A stretch of 8,155 nt of DNA from QHCE01 sp038260095 (GCA_038260095.1 JBBSOC010000081.1:1-8155), one strand, 5' to 3'; shown: positions 1-7,867, numbered from the stretch's first letter. Numbers and translations are program-made. The notes: generated by a model not told the origin, from the letters alone.

Positions 1-1
1 A

Positions 2-643
2 AATCGACGTAACAAACCTGGCACAGTTCCAGGTACCGCGTTAGGCCTCGGCAGCGAACTTCCGGCCGGGCTGGGAAAAGTGGGCCGCGAGGCCGGCACA
101 GCACTACAGCACAATGTGTACAGCGCAAGCCACTTTGACCCCAGTAAAAACCTCGAAACTCAAGCTCGTGACGCCACCCCCGAACAACTACAGGCCAGTC
201 AGCAGGCGCTACGCCAAGCGCGCGGCGGGTCTAGCAGCCGGTTGGACGCAAAGCTTGCGGCGCTAGATTCGGCAGTGGGTCGCGAGCTTGCTAAAAAGCG
301 GGGCGCCGAGGGCAAAGGCGACCGCTATGCCCGTAAACACTACGGCGTAACCAGTGCTCAGCTACTGGAGCGCGACGCATTGCCCGACCGGCTGAGCCGC
401 AACGCTGGCAGCCCCAACGCAGCGCAACGGCAGGTCGACGACATGGTCGCGCAGCGTAATGCCGCGCCCGAACCACAGCCGCCGCCTCCCGCCTCGGTTG
501 GACTCCCGGCACCCGTGTGTGCTAACCGGCCACCCAGCCGGCTGCGCGGGGTGCGTACCGGATCGCGTGCGGAGCGGATCGCCGCCCAAACCAGCTATGC
601 TCAGGGCAGGCAAAATCAGCGTAAGCGGGCGTCCCTGACGTAG
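2..643 (+). CDS. Hypothetical basic, low-complexity protein (5' end outside window)
   Basis: I do not recognise this protein. The frame is open from the first bases of the window to a TAG at 641-643, with no stop and no ATG/GTG/TTG in the first 26 codons, so it is most likely the C-terminal part of a longer gene. A start at GTG 80 (187 residues, weak GGGA just upstream) is the alternative. The visible protein is hydrophilic and rich in Ala, Arg and Gln. A helical, charged middle (about residues 30-125 counted from GTG 80) is followed by a proline run (PQPPPP) and a very basic tail ending RKRASLT. There is no membrane segment, signal peptide or catalytic motif. Such tails occur in relaxases, plasmid proteins and phage proteins, but nothing here proves any of these. 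The coding call rests on frame length and the positioning of the next gene. Confidence 0.5.
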   Translation, partial: NRRNKPGTVPGTALGLGSELPAGLGKVGREAGTALQHNVYSASHFDPSKNLETQARDATPEQLQASQQALRQARGGSSSRLDAKLAALDSAVGRELAKKRGAEGKGDRYARKHYGVTSAQLLERDALPDRLSRNAGSPNAAQRQVDDMVAQRNAAPEPQPPPPASVGLPAPVCANRPPSRLRGVRTGSRAERIAAQTSYAQGRQNQRKRASLT

Positions 644-662
644 CGCGTTATCCCCATACTGT
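635..662 (+). promoter_or_regulatory. Candidate punA promoter
   Basis: CTGACG (635-640) and TACTGT (657-662, fits the actinobacterial TANNNT -10 pattern) are 16 bases apart, which would start transcription near 669, about 60 bases before punA. It overlaps the last codons of the upstream gene. The call is by eye and weak. Confidence 0.25.
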
Positions 663-668
663 GTTGAT

Positions 669-684
669 ATGCACAAATGTGCAT
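669..684. promoter_or_regulatory. Palindromic operator-like site upstream of punA
   Basis: ATGCACA-AA-TGTGCAT is a perfect inverted repeat with 7-base arms and a 2-base centre. It lies between the preceding stop codon and the punA start, at the predicted transcription start of the candidate promoter at 635-662. That position and symmetry fit a dimeric repressor site. The regulator is unknown, and the arms are too short and lack a U tract for a terminator. Confidence 0.35.
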
Positions 685-729
685 GATTTCGAGAAATTCG
701 CGGCGCGGAGCAGAGAAGATGGTTACGTG

Positions 730-1536
730 ATGACTCCTCGCAGCCCACACTTGCCCTTCATGGCCACCGAAGCGGGTAAAGCTATCGCCGCGGCTACTCG
801 AGTTCGTCAGCACGATGTGGCCGTTGTGCTCGGCTCTGGTTGGGCGCCTGCCGCCGATGAGTTCGGCGAGCCAGTAGCCGAGCTTTCCTTTGAGGACCTT
901 CCCGGCTTCGCTCCGCCAGGCGTCATCGGCCACGCCGGCCAGGTGCGGTCAATCGTGGTCGGCAACAAGCGGGTACTGGTGTTCTTGGGCCGCACACATT
1001 TGTATGAAGGTCATGGCGAGAAAGCGGTAGCGCACAGTGTTCGGGTTGCCGCCGCCGCTGGGTGCCACACCGTCATGCTGACCAATGCCGCCGGTTCGCT
1101 GCGCGAAGACTGGCAGGTGGGCCAGCCGGTGCTGGTCAGTGATCACATCAACTTCACGGCGCGTTCACCGCTCACTGGGCCGACGTTCACCGACTTGACC
1201 CAGCTGTACTCGCCGCGGCTACGCGCACTTGCGCGCAACGTTGATCCGTCGCTGGTGGAAGGCGTCTACGCGGCGATGCCAGGCCCGCACTACGAGACGC
1301 CGGCGGAGATTCGCATGCTCCGAATCGTCGGGGCGGACGTGGTCGGTATGTCTACGGTGCTGGAAGCCATTGCCGCCCGAGCCGCGGGTCTGGAGGTGCT
1401 GGCGTTATCGCTCGTCACCAACCTCGCTGCGGGTATCAGCGGCGAAGTTCTAGACCACGCCGATGTGCTGCAAGCCGCACGTGACTCAGCAAAGCGCATG
1501 GGTCAGTTACTGGCCGATGTCACCGCCCAGCTTTAG
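730..1536 (+). CDS. punA: Purine nucleoside phosphorylase, trimeric (PNP-I) type
   Basis: This cytosolic salvage enzyme cleaves purine (deoxy)nucleosides with phosphate to free base and (deoxy)ribose-1-phosphate. Family signatures are in order: phosphate loop VVLGSGW (33-39), GRTHLYEGH (87-95) with the phosphate-site His90, LTNAAG (117-122), PGPHYETPAE (184-193) with base-contacting Glu189, VGMSTV (205-210) with Met207, and TNLAAG (230-235) with Asn231, the residue that contacts the purine ring in trimeric PNPs. The frame stays open upstream to GTG 661. I chose ATG 730 because AGAGAAG (713-719) precedes it and it gives 268 residues, which matches my recollection of the mycobacterial enzyme; GTG 727 is equally possible. 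The gene is convergent with the kinase, with a 24-base gap and no obvious terminator hairpin. Function is secure; Asn at 231 and Glu at 189 favour 6-oxopurines. Confidence 0.95.
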   Translation: MTPRSPHLPFMATEAGKAIAAATRVRQHDVAVVLGSGWAPAADEFGEPVAELSFEDLPGFAPPGVIGHAGQVRSIVVGNKRVLVFLGRTHLYEGHGEKAVAHSVRVAAAAGCHTVMLTNAAGSLREDWQVGQPVLVSDHINFTARSPLTGPTFTDLTQLYSPRLRALARNVDPSLVEGVYAAMPGPHYETPAEIRMLRIVGADVVGMSTVLEAIAARAAGLEVLALSLVTNLAAGISGEVLDHADVLQAARDSAKRMGQLLADVTAQL

Positions 1537-1560
1537 GGAATGGAACACAGCAGAAGCCTT

Positions 1561-2967
1561 TTAGGGGGTGGCGGTAGTAGGGGTGTCTGTAACAGTCGTA
1601 GGAGCATCCGAGGCGCTTGCGTAGTTCACCGCGAAAGCTGCTCCCACTAGTGCGAGCAGTAACGCGGCAAGCACCAGCCACAGGCGGATGCCGGACTTGT
1701 GCTCTCGATGCCGCCAGCTGCTGTTGCGGGTTCGAGCCCGCCGCGCCTGCTTAGCCGCGCGGCGTTCCGCGCCGTTAGCGGTTATTCGCCGATGCCGTCC
1801 GCTGGTGTTTCCGGAGTTGGTCTGCTCCGAAGCGGAAGTGGCTAAGGTTTGTTCAGCCCGGGTAGGTTGCCGCCGGGTACCTCGCCGAACGCTGGCTGAT
1901 CTCCGACTTCCGGCATCGCTGACGCCGCTCGTGGCTCGGTGTCTACGTAGGGTGCCCGGTTGAGCATCGCGGACTACTATCCGTTGATTCACCTGCTCCT
2001 TGCTTGCGGCCTCCCTGAAGCTGGAAGATCCCCGTAGCGCCACAGTTTTCACCGGAGCAGTTTGGCTGCCGATATCGTGCGCACCTGAGTTCTCACTAAG
2101 CAGCGCTGTGAGCTCTGCTTGCGTTCGCTGAAGATCCCAGCGGTCTTCCGGGGTCTTGGCCAGCAGGCTGGTGAGGATAGGAGTCAACGCTCCGGCACGG
2201 AGCATGCCATCGGGCGGATCGCAGACCACCGCTGTCATGGTGTTCATCGGGTCTCCCCGATCGAAGGGGGGTCGACCCTCCACTGCCGCGTACAGGCTGC
2301 TACCGAGTGAAAACAGATCACTGGCTGGACCAAAGGGACGCCCACGGGCCCGCTCGGGAGCAATATACTGTGGCGAACCCAGCAGCAGCCCCGTGCTGGT
2401 AAGCGGTGTGTCGTTGGGAGATCGGGCGGCGCCGAAATCGGTAAGCACGACGCGACCGGTGGTGGTGATCAAAATGTTTCCGGGTTTCACGTCTCGGTGC
2501 AGCACGCCGGCGTTGTGGGCAGTCTCAAGCGCTCCCAGCACAGCTAGGCCGATCTCGGCGACTTCGCGCACCGGCAAAGGACCGTCATCTTTGATGATGT
2601 CAGCGATGCTGCGTGCGTCCAATAGCTCCATCACGATCCACGGCCGGCCAAGGTCGGTGACAACATCGAAGATCGATACCACCGCGGGGTGGTTCAGTGC
2701 GGCGGCGGCACGGGCTTCTCGAAGCATGCGTTCGCAAAGCAGCTCTCGTTCTTTACTAGGAACACCCGGCGGGATGACAACTTCTTTGATCGCAACGTCG
2801 CGCCGCAGCAGTACATCGTGGCTACGCCATACCGTTCCCATGCCCCCCGAGCCGACGGCTTCGCGCAGCGAGTACCGCTGCCCGACCATCTGGGAGGGAC
2901 TGCTCGTGGGCGTGGGGTCGGGGGCGTGCCCCAGTGCGGTGGGAAGCATCGAAGTCGTCTCGTCCAC
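1561..2967 (-). CDS. Membrane-anchored Ser/Thr protein kinase (Hanks type), no PASTA domain
   Basis: This is a eukaryotic-like protein kinase that phosphorylates Ser/Thr on target proteins from the inner face of the membrane. Catalytic elements are complete: glycine loop GSGGMG (39-44), VAIK with Lys61, helix-C Glu84, HRDVKPGN (157-164) with Asp159, DFG (177-179), an activation segment with Thr190/Ser191/Thr192, APE (204-206) and SDLFSLG with Asp217. The kinase domain ends near 290. A linker of about 130 residues follows, very rich in Arg and Ser/Thr (strongest at 340-425), then one hydrophobic segment (about 429-448), then only about 20 outside residues rich in Thr, Asp and Pro. There are no PASTA repeats, so it is not a PknB orthologue. 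I start at GTG 2967 (AGAAAG just upstream, very close). ATG 2949, which removes six residues, is equally plausible. It is divergent from the mutase gene, 64 bases away. Confidence 0.93.
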   Translation of the reverse strand: MDETTSMLPTALGHAPDPTPTSSPSQMVGQRYSLREAVGSGGMGTVWRSHDVLLRRDVAIKEVVIPPGVPSKERELLCERMLREARAAAALNHPAVVSIFDVVTDLGRPWIVMELLDARSIADIIKDDGPLPVREVAEIGLAVLGALETAHNAGVLHRDVKPGNILITTTGRVVLTDFGAARSPNDTPLTSTGLLLGSPQYIAPERARGRPFGPASDLFSLGSSLYAAVEGRPPFDRGDPMNTMTAVVCDPPDGMLRAGALTPILTSLLAKTPEDRWDLQRTQAELTALLSENSGAHDIGSQTAPVKTVALRGSSSFREAASKEQVNQRIVVRDAQPGTLRRHRATSGVSDAGSRRSASVRRGTRRQPTRAEQTLATSASEQTNSGNTSGRHRRITANGAERRAAKQARRARTRNSSWRHREHKSGIRLWLVLAALLLALVGAAFAVNYASASDAPTTVTDTPTTATP

Positions 2968-3031
2968 GCTTTCTGTGTGACACCGCGCCCTACGATGACG
3001 CTAGAACTTCGAAGGGTGCGGTGAAGCTGTC
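2968..3031. promoter_or_regulatory. Divergent promoter region, kinase / mutase
   Basis: These 64 bases must hold the promoters of both diverging genes. TACGAT (2991-2996) fits TANNNT as a -10 for the mutase, and TAGCGT (minus strand, about 3003-2998) could serve the kinase; neither has a convincing -35. CTTCGAAG (3007-3014) is a perfect 8-base palindrome between them. GTGAAG (3021-3026), 5 bases before ATG 3032, is the likely mutase ribosome-binding site. Confidence 0.3.
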
Positions 3032-4615
<1,584 letters not shown>

Positions 4616-4692
4616 ACAAAGCCCCAGCGATATCCGCACCGACGTGGGAGGATGTATAGGTGACGCGGCTGCTGTCGGTGGGGAGGTGGGAA

Positions 4693-5454
4693 ATGTTGAT
4701 GCGTTCCCGAGCCGCCGTAGCGCTACGGCGCTGGCTAGCGATGGGTGATAAGCCCTTGCCCTCCTTGCGCACTGTTACCGGGGCCGGCGTGACCCTTGCG
4801 GCGCTGGCGCTGGCCGGCTGCGCCAGTATCGGTAGCCCTAACCCGGACACTGGTTCGTTTTACCCTGGCCCGGCCGCTCCTGTCACGTCCGCGCCAAACG
4901 CCCAGCCGTATTGCGATAGCGATCATGGCTCATTTCAACGTGTGGACACGCTCGAGACGGTTGTACTGCGTGCCGATGCGAACGGCAAACTGGCTGGGAA
5001 ACCGCTAGCAGTTTTTGCTATTGCTGGGCAGTTTTGTGGCGGGACGCAGTACCGGGGTTTTGTGGCCGTGGTCGCTGGCCAAGGAGTTTCGCCTCAAAGC
5101 GGCATCCGACTGATTGGCGCGGTAGCGAATCCACAGGGTTTCATCCCACCGCATATTTTCATCCCTACGGACACTTCGGAGCCAGTGCAAGTGGTGATCA
5201 GCACTGAAGGTCATGCGGCAACGGGTCAACCGGAAAACGGAATTTTCAGCATCGAGGTAACCGCCCTGCGGCCTGACCCCAAAGGCGGCAGTTTAGGCGA
5301 CGACACCCGCGTCTCCCTGCCGAATCCACGCGCTAACGGAAAGTTGGGACAGGAAGGCTTCTACAGACTCATGGGTCCATTTCGTGACAAACAAGTGCGG
5401 GAATTCGCTGCGTTGACCGCGCAACACCGGGCCGCGGAGCTAGGCATTCGCTAG
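4693..5454 (+). CDS. Predicted lipoprotein of unknown function
   Basis: I do not recognise the family. The N-terminus is a lipoprotein signal: basic residues, a hydrophobic core (VTLAALALAG) and lipobox LAGC, with the lipidated Cys at residue 43, followed by a Ser/Pro/Gly-rich linker. This predicts export and anchoring to the outer face of the membrane. The mature part (about residues 70-253) looks like a beta-rich globular domain with two further Cys (in PYCDSD and QFCGGT) that could form a disulfide, and ends in a charged helix (REFAALTAQHRAAEL). I chose ATG 4693 because GGAGG (4682-4686) sits 7 bases before it. GTG 4660, with GGGAGG (4646-4651) 8 bases before, adds 11 residues, and ATG 4741 would give a more usual 27-residue signal but has no ribosome-binding site. 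It lies 77 bases after the mutase gene on the same strand and may be co-transcribed. It ends in tandem TAG TAG. Confidence 0.8.
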   Translation: MLMRSRAAVALRRWLAMGDKPLPSLRTVTGAGVTLAALALAGCASIGSPNPDTGSFYPGPAAPVTSAPNAQPYCDSDHGSFQRVDTLETVVLRADANGKLAGKPLAVFAIAGQFCGGTQYRGFVAVVAGQGVSPQSGIRLIGAVANPQGFIPPHIFIPTDTSEPVQVVISTEGHAATGQPENGIFSIEVTALRPDPKGGSLGDDTRVSLPNPRANGKLGQEGFYRLMGPFRDKQVREFAALTAQHRAAELGIR

Positions 5455-5471
5455 TAGCTGCCACTGCTCCT

Positions 5472-5560
5472 GTGATTTCCAACGGGCCGAAATTGAGGAA
5501 GCCACTTACGCCCAGACCCAGCGATGCACTGCGGCAGGGGTGGGAAGTTACCAGCCGTGA
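5472..5560 (+). pseudogene. Rearranged remnant of a second mutase 3' end
   Basis: Two blocks match the intact mutase gene upstream. Bases 5472-5523 align with 4260-4311 (47 of 52 identical) and 5521-5560 align with 4575-4615 (37 of 41 columns identical, one base missing). They are fused at a shared GCG, which implies an internal deletion of 266 bases. Six of the eight substitutions are silent in the mutase frame (for example GCT/GCC, ATC/ATT, CAA/CAG), so the source was a diverged working allele, not a recent copying error. Together with the missing base the total loss is 267, so the reading frame is restored and still ends GSYQP-stop like the parent. No start codon or ribosome-binding site precedes it, and similarity stops abruptly on both sides. 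It is a scar, not a gene. Confidence 0.85.
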
Positions 5561-5585
5561 AGTTATCCTTGGCCTTGTGGCTTAC

Positions 5586-5960
5586 TCATGCAGCTAGCTG
5601 TGACACTCGTTGGTGCGAAACCCCCAACACCTGGCCGATGTCGCGCATAGTTAACCCATCAGCCTCAAGCTGCGCCACCAGCAGCCGTGCTCGCTCAGAG
5701 CTTTCCGCCTGAGCTTTCACCGCCTTCTCCTGAGCTGTCTTAAACGCCCGTAGTTGCGCGAGCTCATCCTGCGGTAGCTGCACGTCGATCTCGAGATCAA
5801 ACGAGTCCTTGGCCACCTCGAGCATGAGCGAGATAGCGTCACGGATCGTTTCCTCTACCTGGTCCAACCGTCGAGCTTGAGAGAACGTCCCAGGAATTTC
5901 GGGAACCTCAAGCCCCCACCATTTTCCGTCACGCTCGGCAACTACTCGGTACGTAATCAT
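5586..5960 (-). CDS. hicB: HicB-family antitoxin with C-terminal helix-turn-helix
   Basis: This is the antitoxin of a type II toxin-antitoxin pair; it is expected to bind and block the HicA RNase and to repress the operon. The N-terminal part (about 1-60: ITYRVVAERDGKWWGLEVPE, then a PGTFSQA stretch) has the HicB partial RNase-H-like fold pattern. Residues 63-100 form a long charged helix, and 103-122 (LTMRDIGQVLGVSHQRVSQL) is a clear helix-turn-helix for DNA binding. I start at ATG 5960 because it overlaps the hicA stop as ATGA and has AAAGGG about 9 bases upstream. ATG 5969 would add three residues but leaves no spacing from that site. Translational coupling to hicA follows from this arrangement. 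The gene lies 25 bases from the mutase scar. Confidence 0.88.
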   Translation of the reverse strand: MITYRVVAERDGKWWGLEVPEIPGTFSQARRLDQVEETIRDAISLMLEVAKDSFDLEIDVQLPQDELAQLRAFKTAQEKAVKAQAESSERARLLVAQLEADGLTMRDIGQVLGVSHQRVSQLAA

Positions 5961-6166
5961 TTCCACCATCCCTTTCCCAGTTCGCCTTCGAGCTGCTTGA
6001 GAATCTTCTCTGCGGTGCGTTCGGGAATCTCGTTATGCCGGCCGATAGTTGTATAAGTGTTTCCTACGCGGAGTCTGGTATGGCTGCCACCCTCGCGCAT
6101 CTCCAAATTCAGACCCTTCGCTTTAGCCGCTCTAATGACCTTTTTCAGGAGCTCTTTCCTGTTCAC
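5957..6166 (-). CDS. hicA: HicA-family mRNA interferase toxin
   Basis: HicA toxins are small double-stranded-RNA-binding-fold RNases that cut mRNA and stop growth when their antitoxin is lost. The 69 residues have the family length and layout: helix KELLKKVIRAAKAKG (4-18), then the GGSHTRLRV segment (26-34) with the predicted catalytic His29, a strand with TTIGRHNEI (39-47), and a final helix (49-62) ending in WWK. The start is GTG 6166. The only nearby ATG (6168-6166) runs straight into a stop, and there is no ribosome-binding site, which fits a leaderless message given the promoter next to it. The gene comes first in the operon and overlaps hicB by ATGA, the usual HicAB order. Confidence 0.88.
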   Translation of the reverse strand: MNRKELLKKVIRAAKAKGLNLEMREGGSHTRLRVGNTYTTIGRHNEIPERTAEKILKQLEGELGKGWWK

Positions 6167-6174
6167 ATCAATTA

Positions 6175-6190
6175 GTCTATAGCTATAGAC
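6175..6190. promoter_or_regulatory. Perfect 16-bp palindrome, predicted HicB operator
   Basis: GTCTATAGCTATAGAC is a perfect palindrome with no spacer that covers the hicAB -10 box. Binding here by the helix-turn-helix of HicB would block RNA polymerase, the known autoregulation mode of HicAB systems. The pairing of operator to HicB is inferred from position. Confidence 0.6.
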
Positions 6191-6203
6191 AGAAGCAAGT
6201 CAA
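6176..6203 (-). promoter_or_regulatory. hicAB promoter
   Basis: On the minus strand TTGACT (6203-6198) and TATAGA (6181-6176) are spaced by 16 bases, a good sigma-70-type match. A start about 7 bases beyond the -10 box falls near 6169, only a few bases before the GTG start of hicA, so the transcript would be leaderless or nearly so. Confidence 0.6.
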
Positions 6204-6405
6204 TATGGCTAGACAAATTGTGCTGGATTGCGGGTCTCGCCTAGGCAACCGAACCAATGCTGTGGGACCTGATCAGATACCATTTCATCGGGCCATTGGG
6301 CAATCAAGAGAGCTGTGTAAGACTCCACAGTACGTGTGCAACGACGAGCAGCAGAGCACGAGATTCTTGAGAAATGTCTCACAAGAGCCAAGCAGAATGG
6401 GGCAT
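6191..6405. other. Low-GC spacer between hicA and lpdA, no gene seen
   Basis: About 215 bases, visibly poorer in GC than the flanking genes. It is open in the lpdA frame from ATG 6205, but the 67 codons encode no recognisable sequence and precede the conserved start of lpdA, so I do not annotate them. A small inverted repeat (TGAGA-AATG-TCTCA, 6368-6381) lies 25 bases before lpdA. The lpdA promoter should be here, but I cannot place it. Confidence 0.5.
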
Positions 6406-7806
6406 ATGATCCGCATCGTCATCATCGGCGGAGGTCCAGCTGGGTATGAAGCCGCGCTCACCGCGGCAGCACTCGGCGCGCACACCACCGTGATAGAACG
6501 TGACGGCCCTGGCGGGGCGTGTGTGCTGTATGACTGCGTTCCGAGTAAAACCCTCATTGTCTCCTCGGTCGCCGCCACGGCTTTTCGAGAGGGTGACTCG
6601 ATCGGAGTGATGGCGGGCGAGCCAGACCAGGTGTGGGTGAATCTTCCCACCGTTCATGGCCGCATCCGGGGGCTCGCGCTGGCGCAGTCAGCCGATATCC
6701 ACGGCTCGCTGACCGCGGCGGGAGTCGACGTGGTCGCTGAAACTGCTCAGCTGGGCGCTGACGCCGGAGATCATCTACACCGCGTGTATGTGACCCCGAG
6801 CTCCGGCATGCCCTACACCCTGGACGCGAACGTGGTGCTGCTGGCTACCGGAGGTAGCCCGCGGAAACTACCGACCGCCCCGCCCGATGGCGAGCGCATC
6901 CTGACCTGGCAGCAGCTATATGAGCTCCCCGAGCTTCCGAGCGAGTTGGTAATTGTTGGCTCAGGAGTGACCGGCGCGGAGTTCGCCAGCGCGTACCAGG
7001 CGATGGGCAGCCATGTCACGCTGATCTCGAGCCGCGACCGCTTAATGCCGCAAGAAGACGCCGACGCCGCAAATGTGATCGCTGAGGTCTTTGCCAAGCG
7101 AGGCATGACGATCGTGCCAAATGCGCGTGCTACCGCTGCGCGTCGTACCCCGAGCGGCGTTGTCGTGGAGCTGGCGGACGGCCGCACAGTAACGGGCAGT
7201 CACGCCCTGATCACCGTGGGATCGATACCCAACGTGAGTGACCTTGGGCTAGATGTGCTCGGAGTGGCGCGGGGGCCTGGCGGCCATATCGTGGTCGATC
7301 GGGTCTCGCGCACAAATGTGCCCGGCATTTACGCCGCGGGCGACTGCACTGGAGTGCTGGCGCTAGCGTCGGTAGCTGCTGCGGCGGGGCGTATCGCCAT
7401 GTGGCACGCGCTGGGTCAAGCGGTGTCACCGCTGGATTTAAGCACCGTGGCGGCGAACATCTTCACCGATCCCGAGATTGCCTCCGTCGGCGTAGGCCAG
7501 GCCGCGGTGGATGCCGGGACCGTCCAAGCCGCGTCGGTGACGCTCCCGCTGAGCCGGAACGCCCGGGCGAAGATGCAAGGGTTTAGTGAGGGTTTCGTGA
7601 AGATTTTCAGCCGCCCGGTATCTGGCTTAGTAGCCGGAGGTGTTGTGGTGGCACCGCGGGCAAGTGAGTTGATCCTGCCCATCTCACTTGCGGTGCAACA
7701 CCGCCTCACCGTGCAGCAGCTCGCGGCGACCAGCACGATCTATCCGTCGTTATCGGGCTCGATCATCGAAGCGGCACGGCGGCTGATCGAGTATCCGAGC
7801 GAGTAA
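6406..7806 (+). CDS. lpdA: LpdA-type NAD(P)H:quinone reductase (flavoprotein disulfide reductase family)
   Basis: This cytosolic FAD enzyme passes electrons from NAD(P)H to quinones; the mycobacterial relative is implicated in resisting oxidative stress. Domains over 466 residues: FAD-binding IIGGGPAGYEA (6-16), redox segment GGACVLYDCVPSKT (36-49), NAD(P)-binding VGSGVTGAEF (184-193), second FAD motif GIYAAGDCTG (307-316), and a C-terminal dimerisation domain. True dihydrolipoamide dehydrogenases carry a His-Pro-Thr...Glu dyad near the end; here it reads IYPSLSGS (445-452) as in mycobacterial LpdA, which rules out that activity. Unusually, Cys39 and Cys44 form a CX4C pair, whereas M. tuberculosis LpdA, as I remember it, has only the second Cys. 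I chose ATG 6406 because homology begins there; ATG 6397 and 6205 are in frame. It is convergent with accD5. Confidence 0.93.
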   Translation: MIRIVIIGGGPAGYEAALTAAALGAHTTVIERDGPGGACVLYDCVPSKTLIVSSVAATAFREGDSIGVMAGEPDQVWVNLPTVHGRIRGLALAQSADIHGSLTAAGVDVVAETAQLGADAGDHLHRVYVTPSSGMPYTLDANVVLLATGGSPRKLPTAPPDGERILTWQQLYELPELPSELVIVGSGVTGAEFASAYQAMGSHVTLISSRDRLMPQEDADAANVIAEVFAKRGMTIVPNARATAARRTPSGVVVELADGRTVTGSHALITVGSIPNVSDLGLDVLGVARGPGGHIVVDRVSRTNVPGIYAAGDCTGVLALASVAAAAGRIAMWHALGQAVSPLDLSTVAANIFTDPEIASVGVGQAAVDAGTVQAASVTLPLSRNARAKMQGFSEGFVKIFSRPVSGLVAGGVVVAPRASELILPISLAVQHRLTVQQLAATSTIYPSLSGSIIEAARRLIEYPSE

Positions 7807-7813
7807 TGCCTGA

Positions 7814-7833
7814 ACCTGGTCGTGCGCCCAGGT
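7814..7833. terminator. Hairpin between convergent lpdA and accD5
   Basis: ACCTGG (7814-7819) pairs with CCAGGT (7828-7833) around an 8-base loop, just after the lpdA stop. A second small hairpin, CCGCT-CAC-AGCGG (7864-7876), straddles the accD5 stop. Neither has a U tract on either strand, so termination is suggested mainly by the convergent layout. Confidence 0.3.
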
Positions 7834-7867
7834 GCTCCGCCTACACTCACAGGGTCGGTAAAACCGC

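Noticed and set aside
2156..2980. 274-codon open frame on the + strand, antisense to the kinase
   Set aside because: It lies opposite a fully convincing kinase domain and encodes Ser/Arg-rich sequence without any motif; it is a by-product of GC-rich codon use.
5591..5600. CAGCTAGCTG palindrome at the hicB 3' end
   Set aside because: It is the coding end of hicB, short and with no U tract, so not a credible terminator or operator.
5524..5712. Open frame starting inside the mutase scar and running antisense to hicB
   Set aside because: It has no ribosome-binding site, ends within hicB, and encodes no recognisable protein.
6205..6405. N-terminal extension of lpdA from ATG 6205
   Set aside because: Homology with LpdA starts at residue 68 (ATG 6406), and the extension has no recognisable sequence and different base composition.
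7310..7321. GCACAAATGTGC inside lpdA, identical to the core of the palindrome before punA
   Set aside because: It encodes conserved LpdA residues (RTNVPG), and one shared 12-mer in 8 kb is expected by chance.
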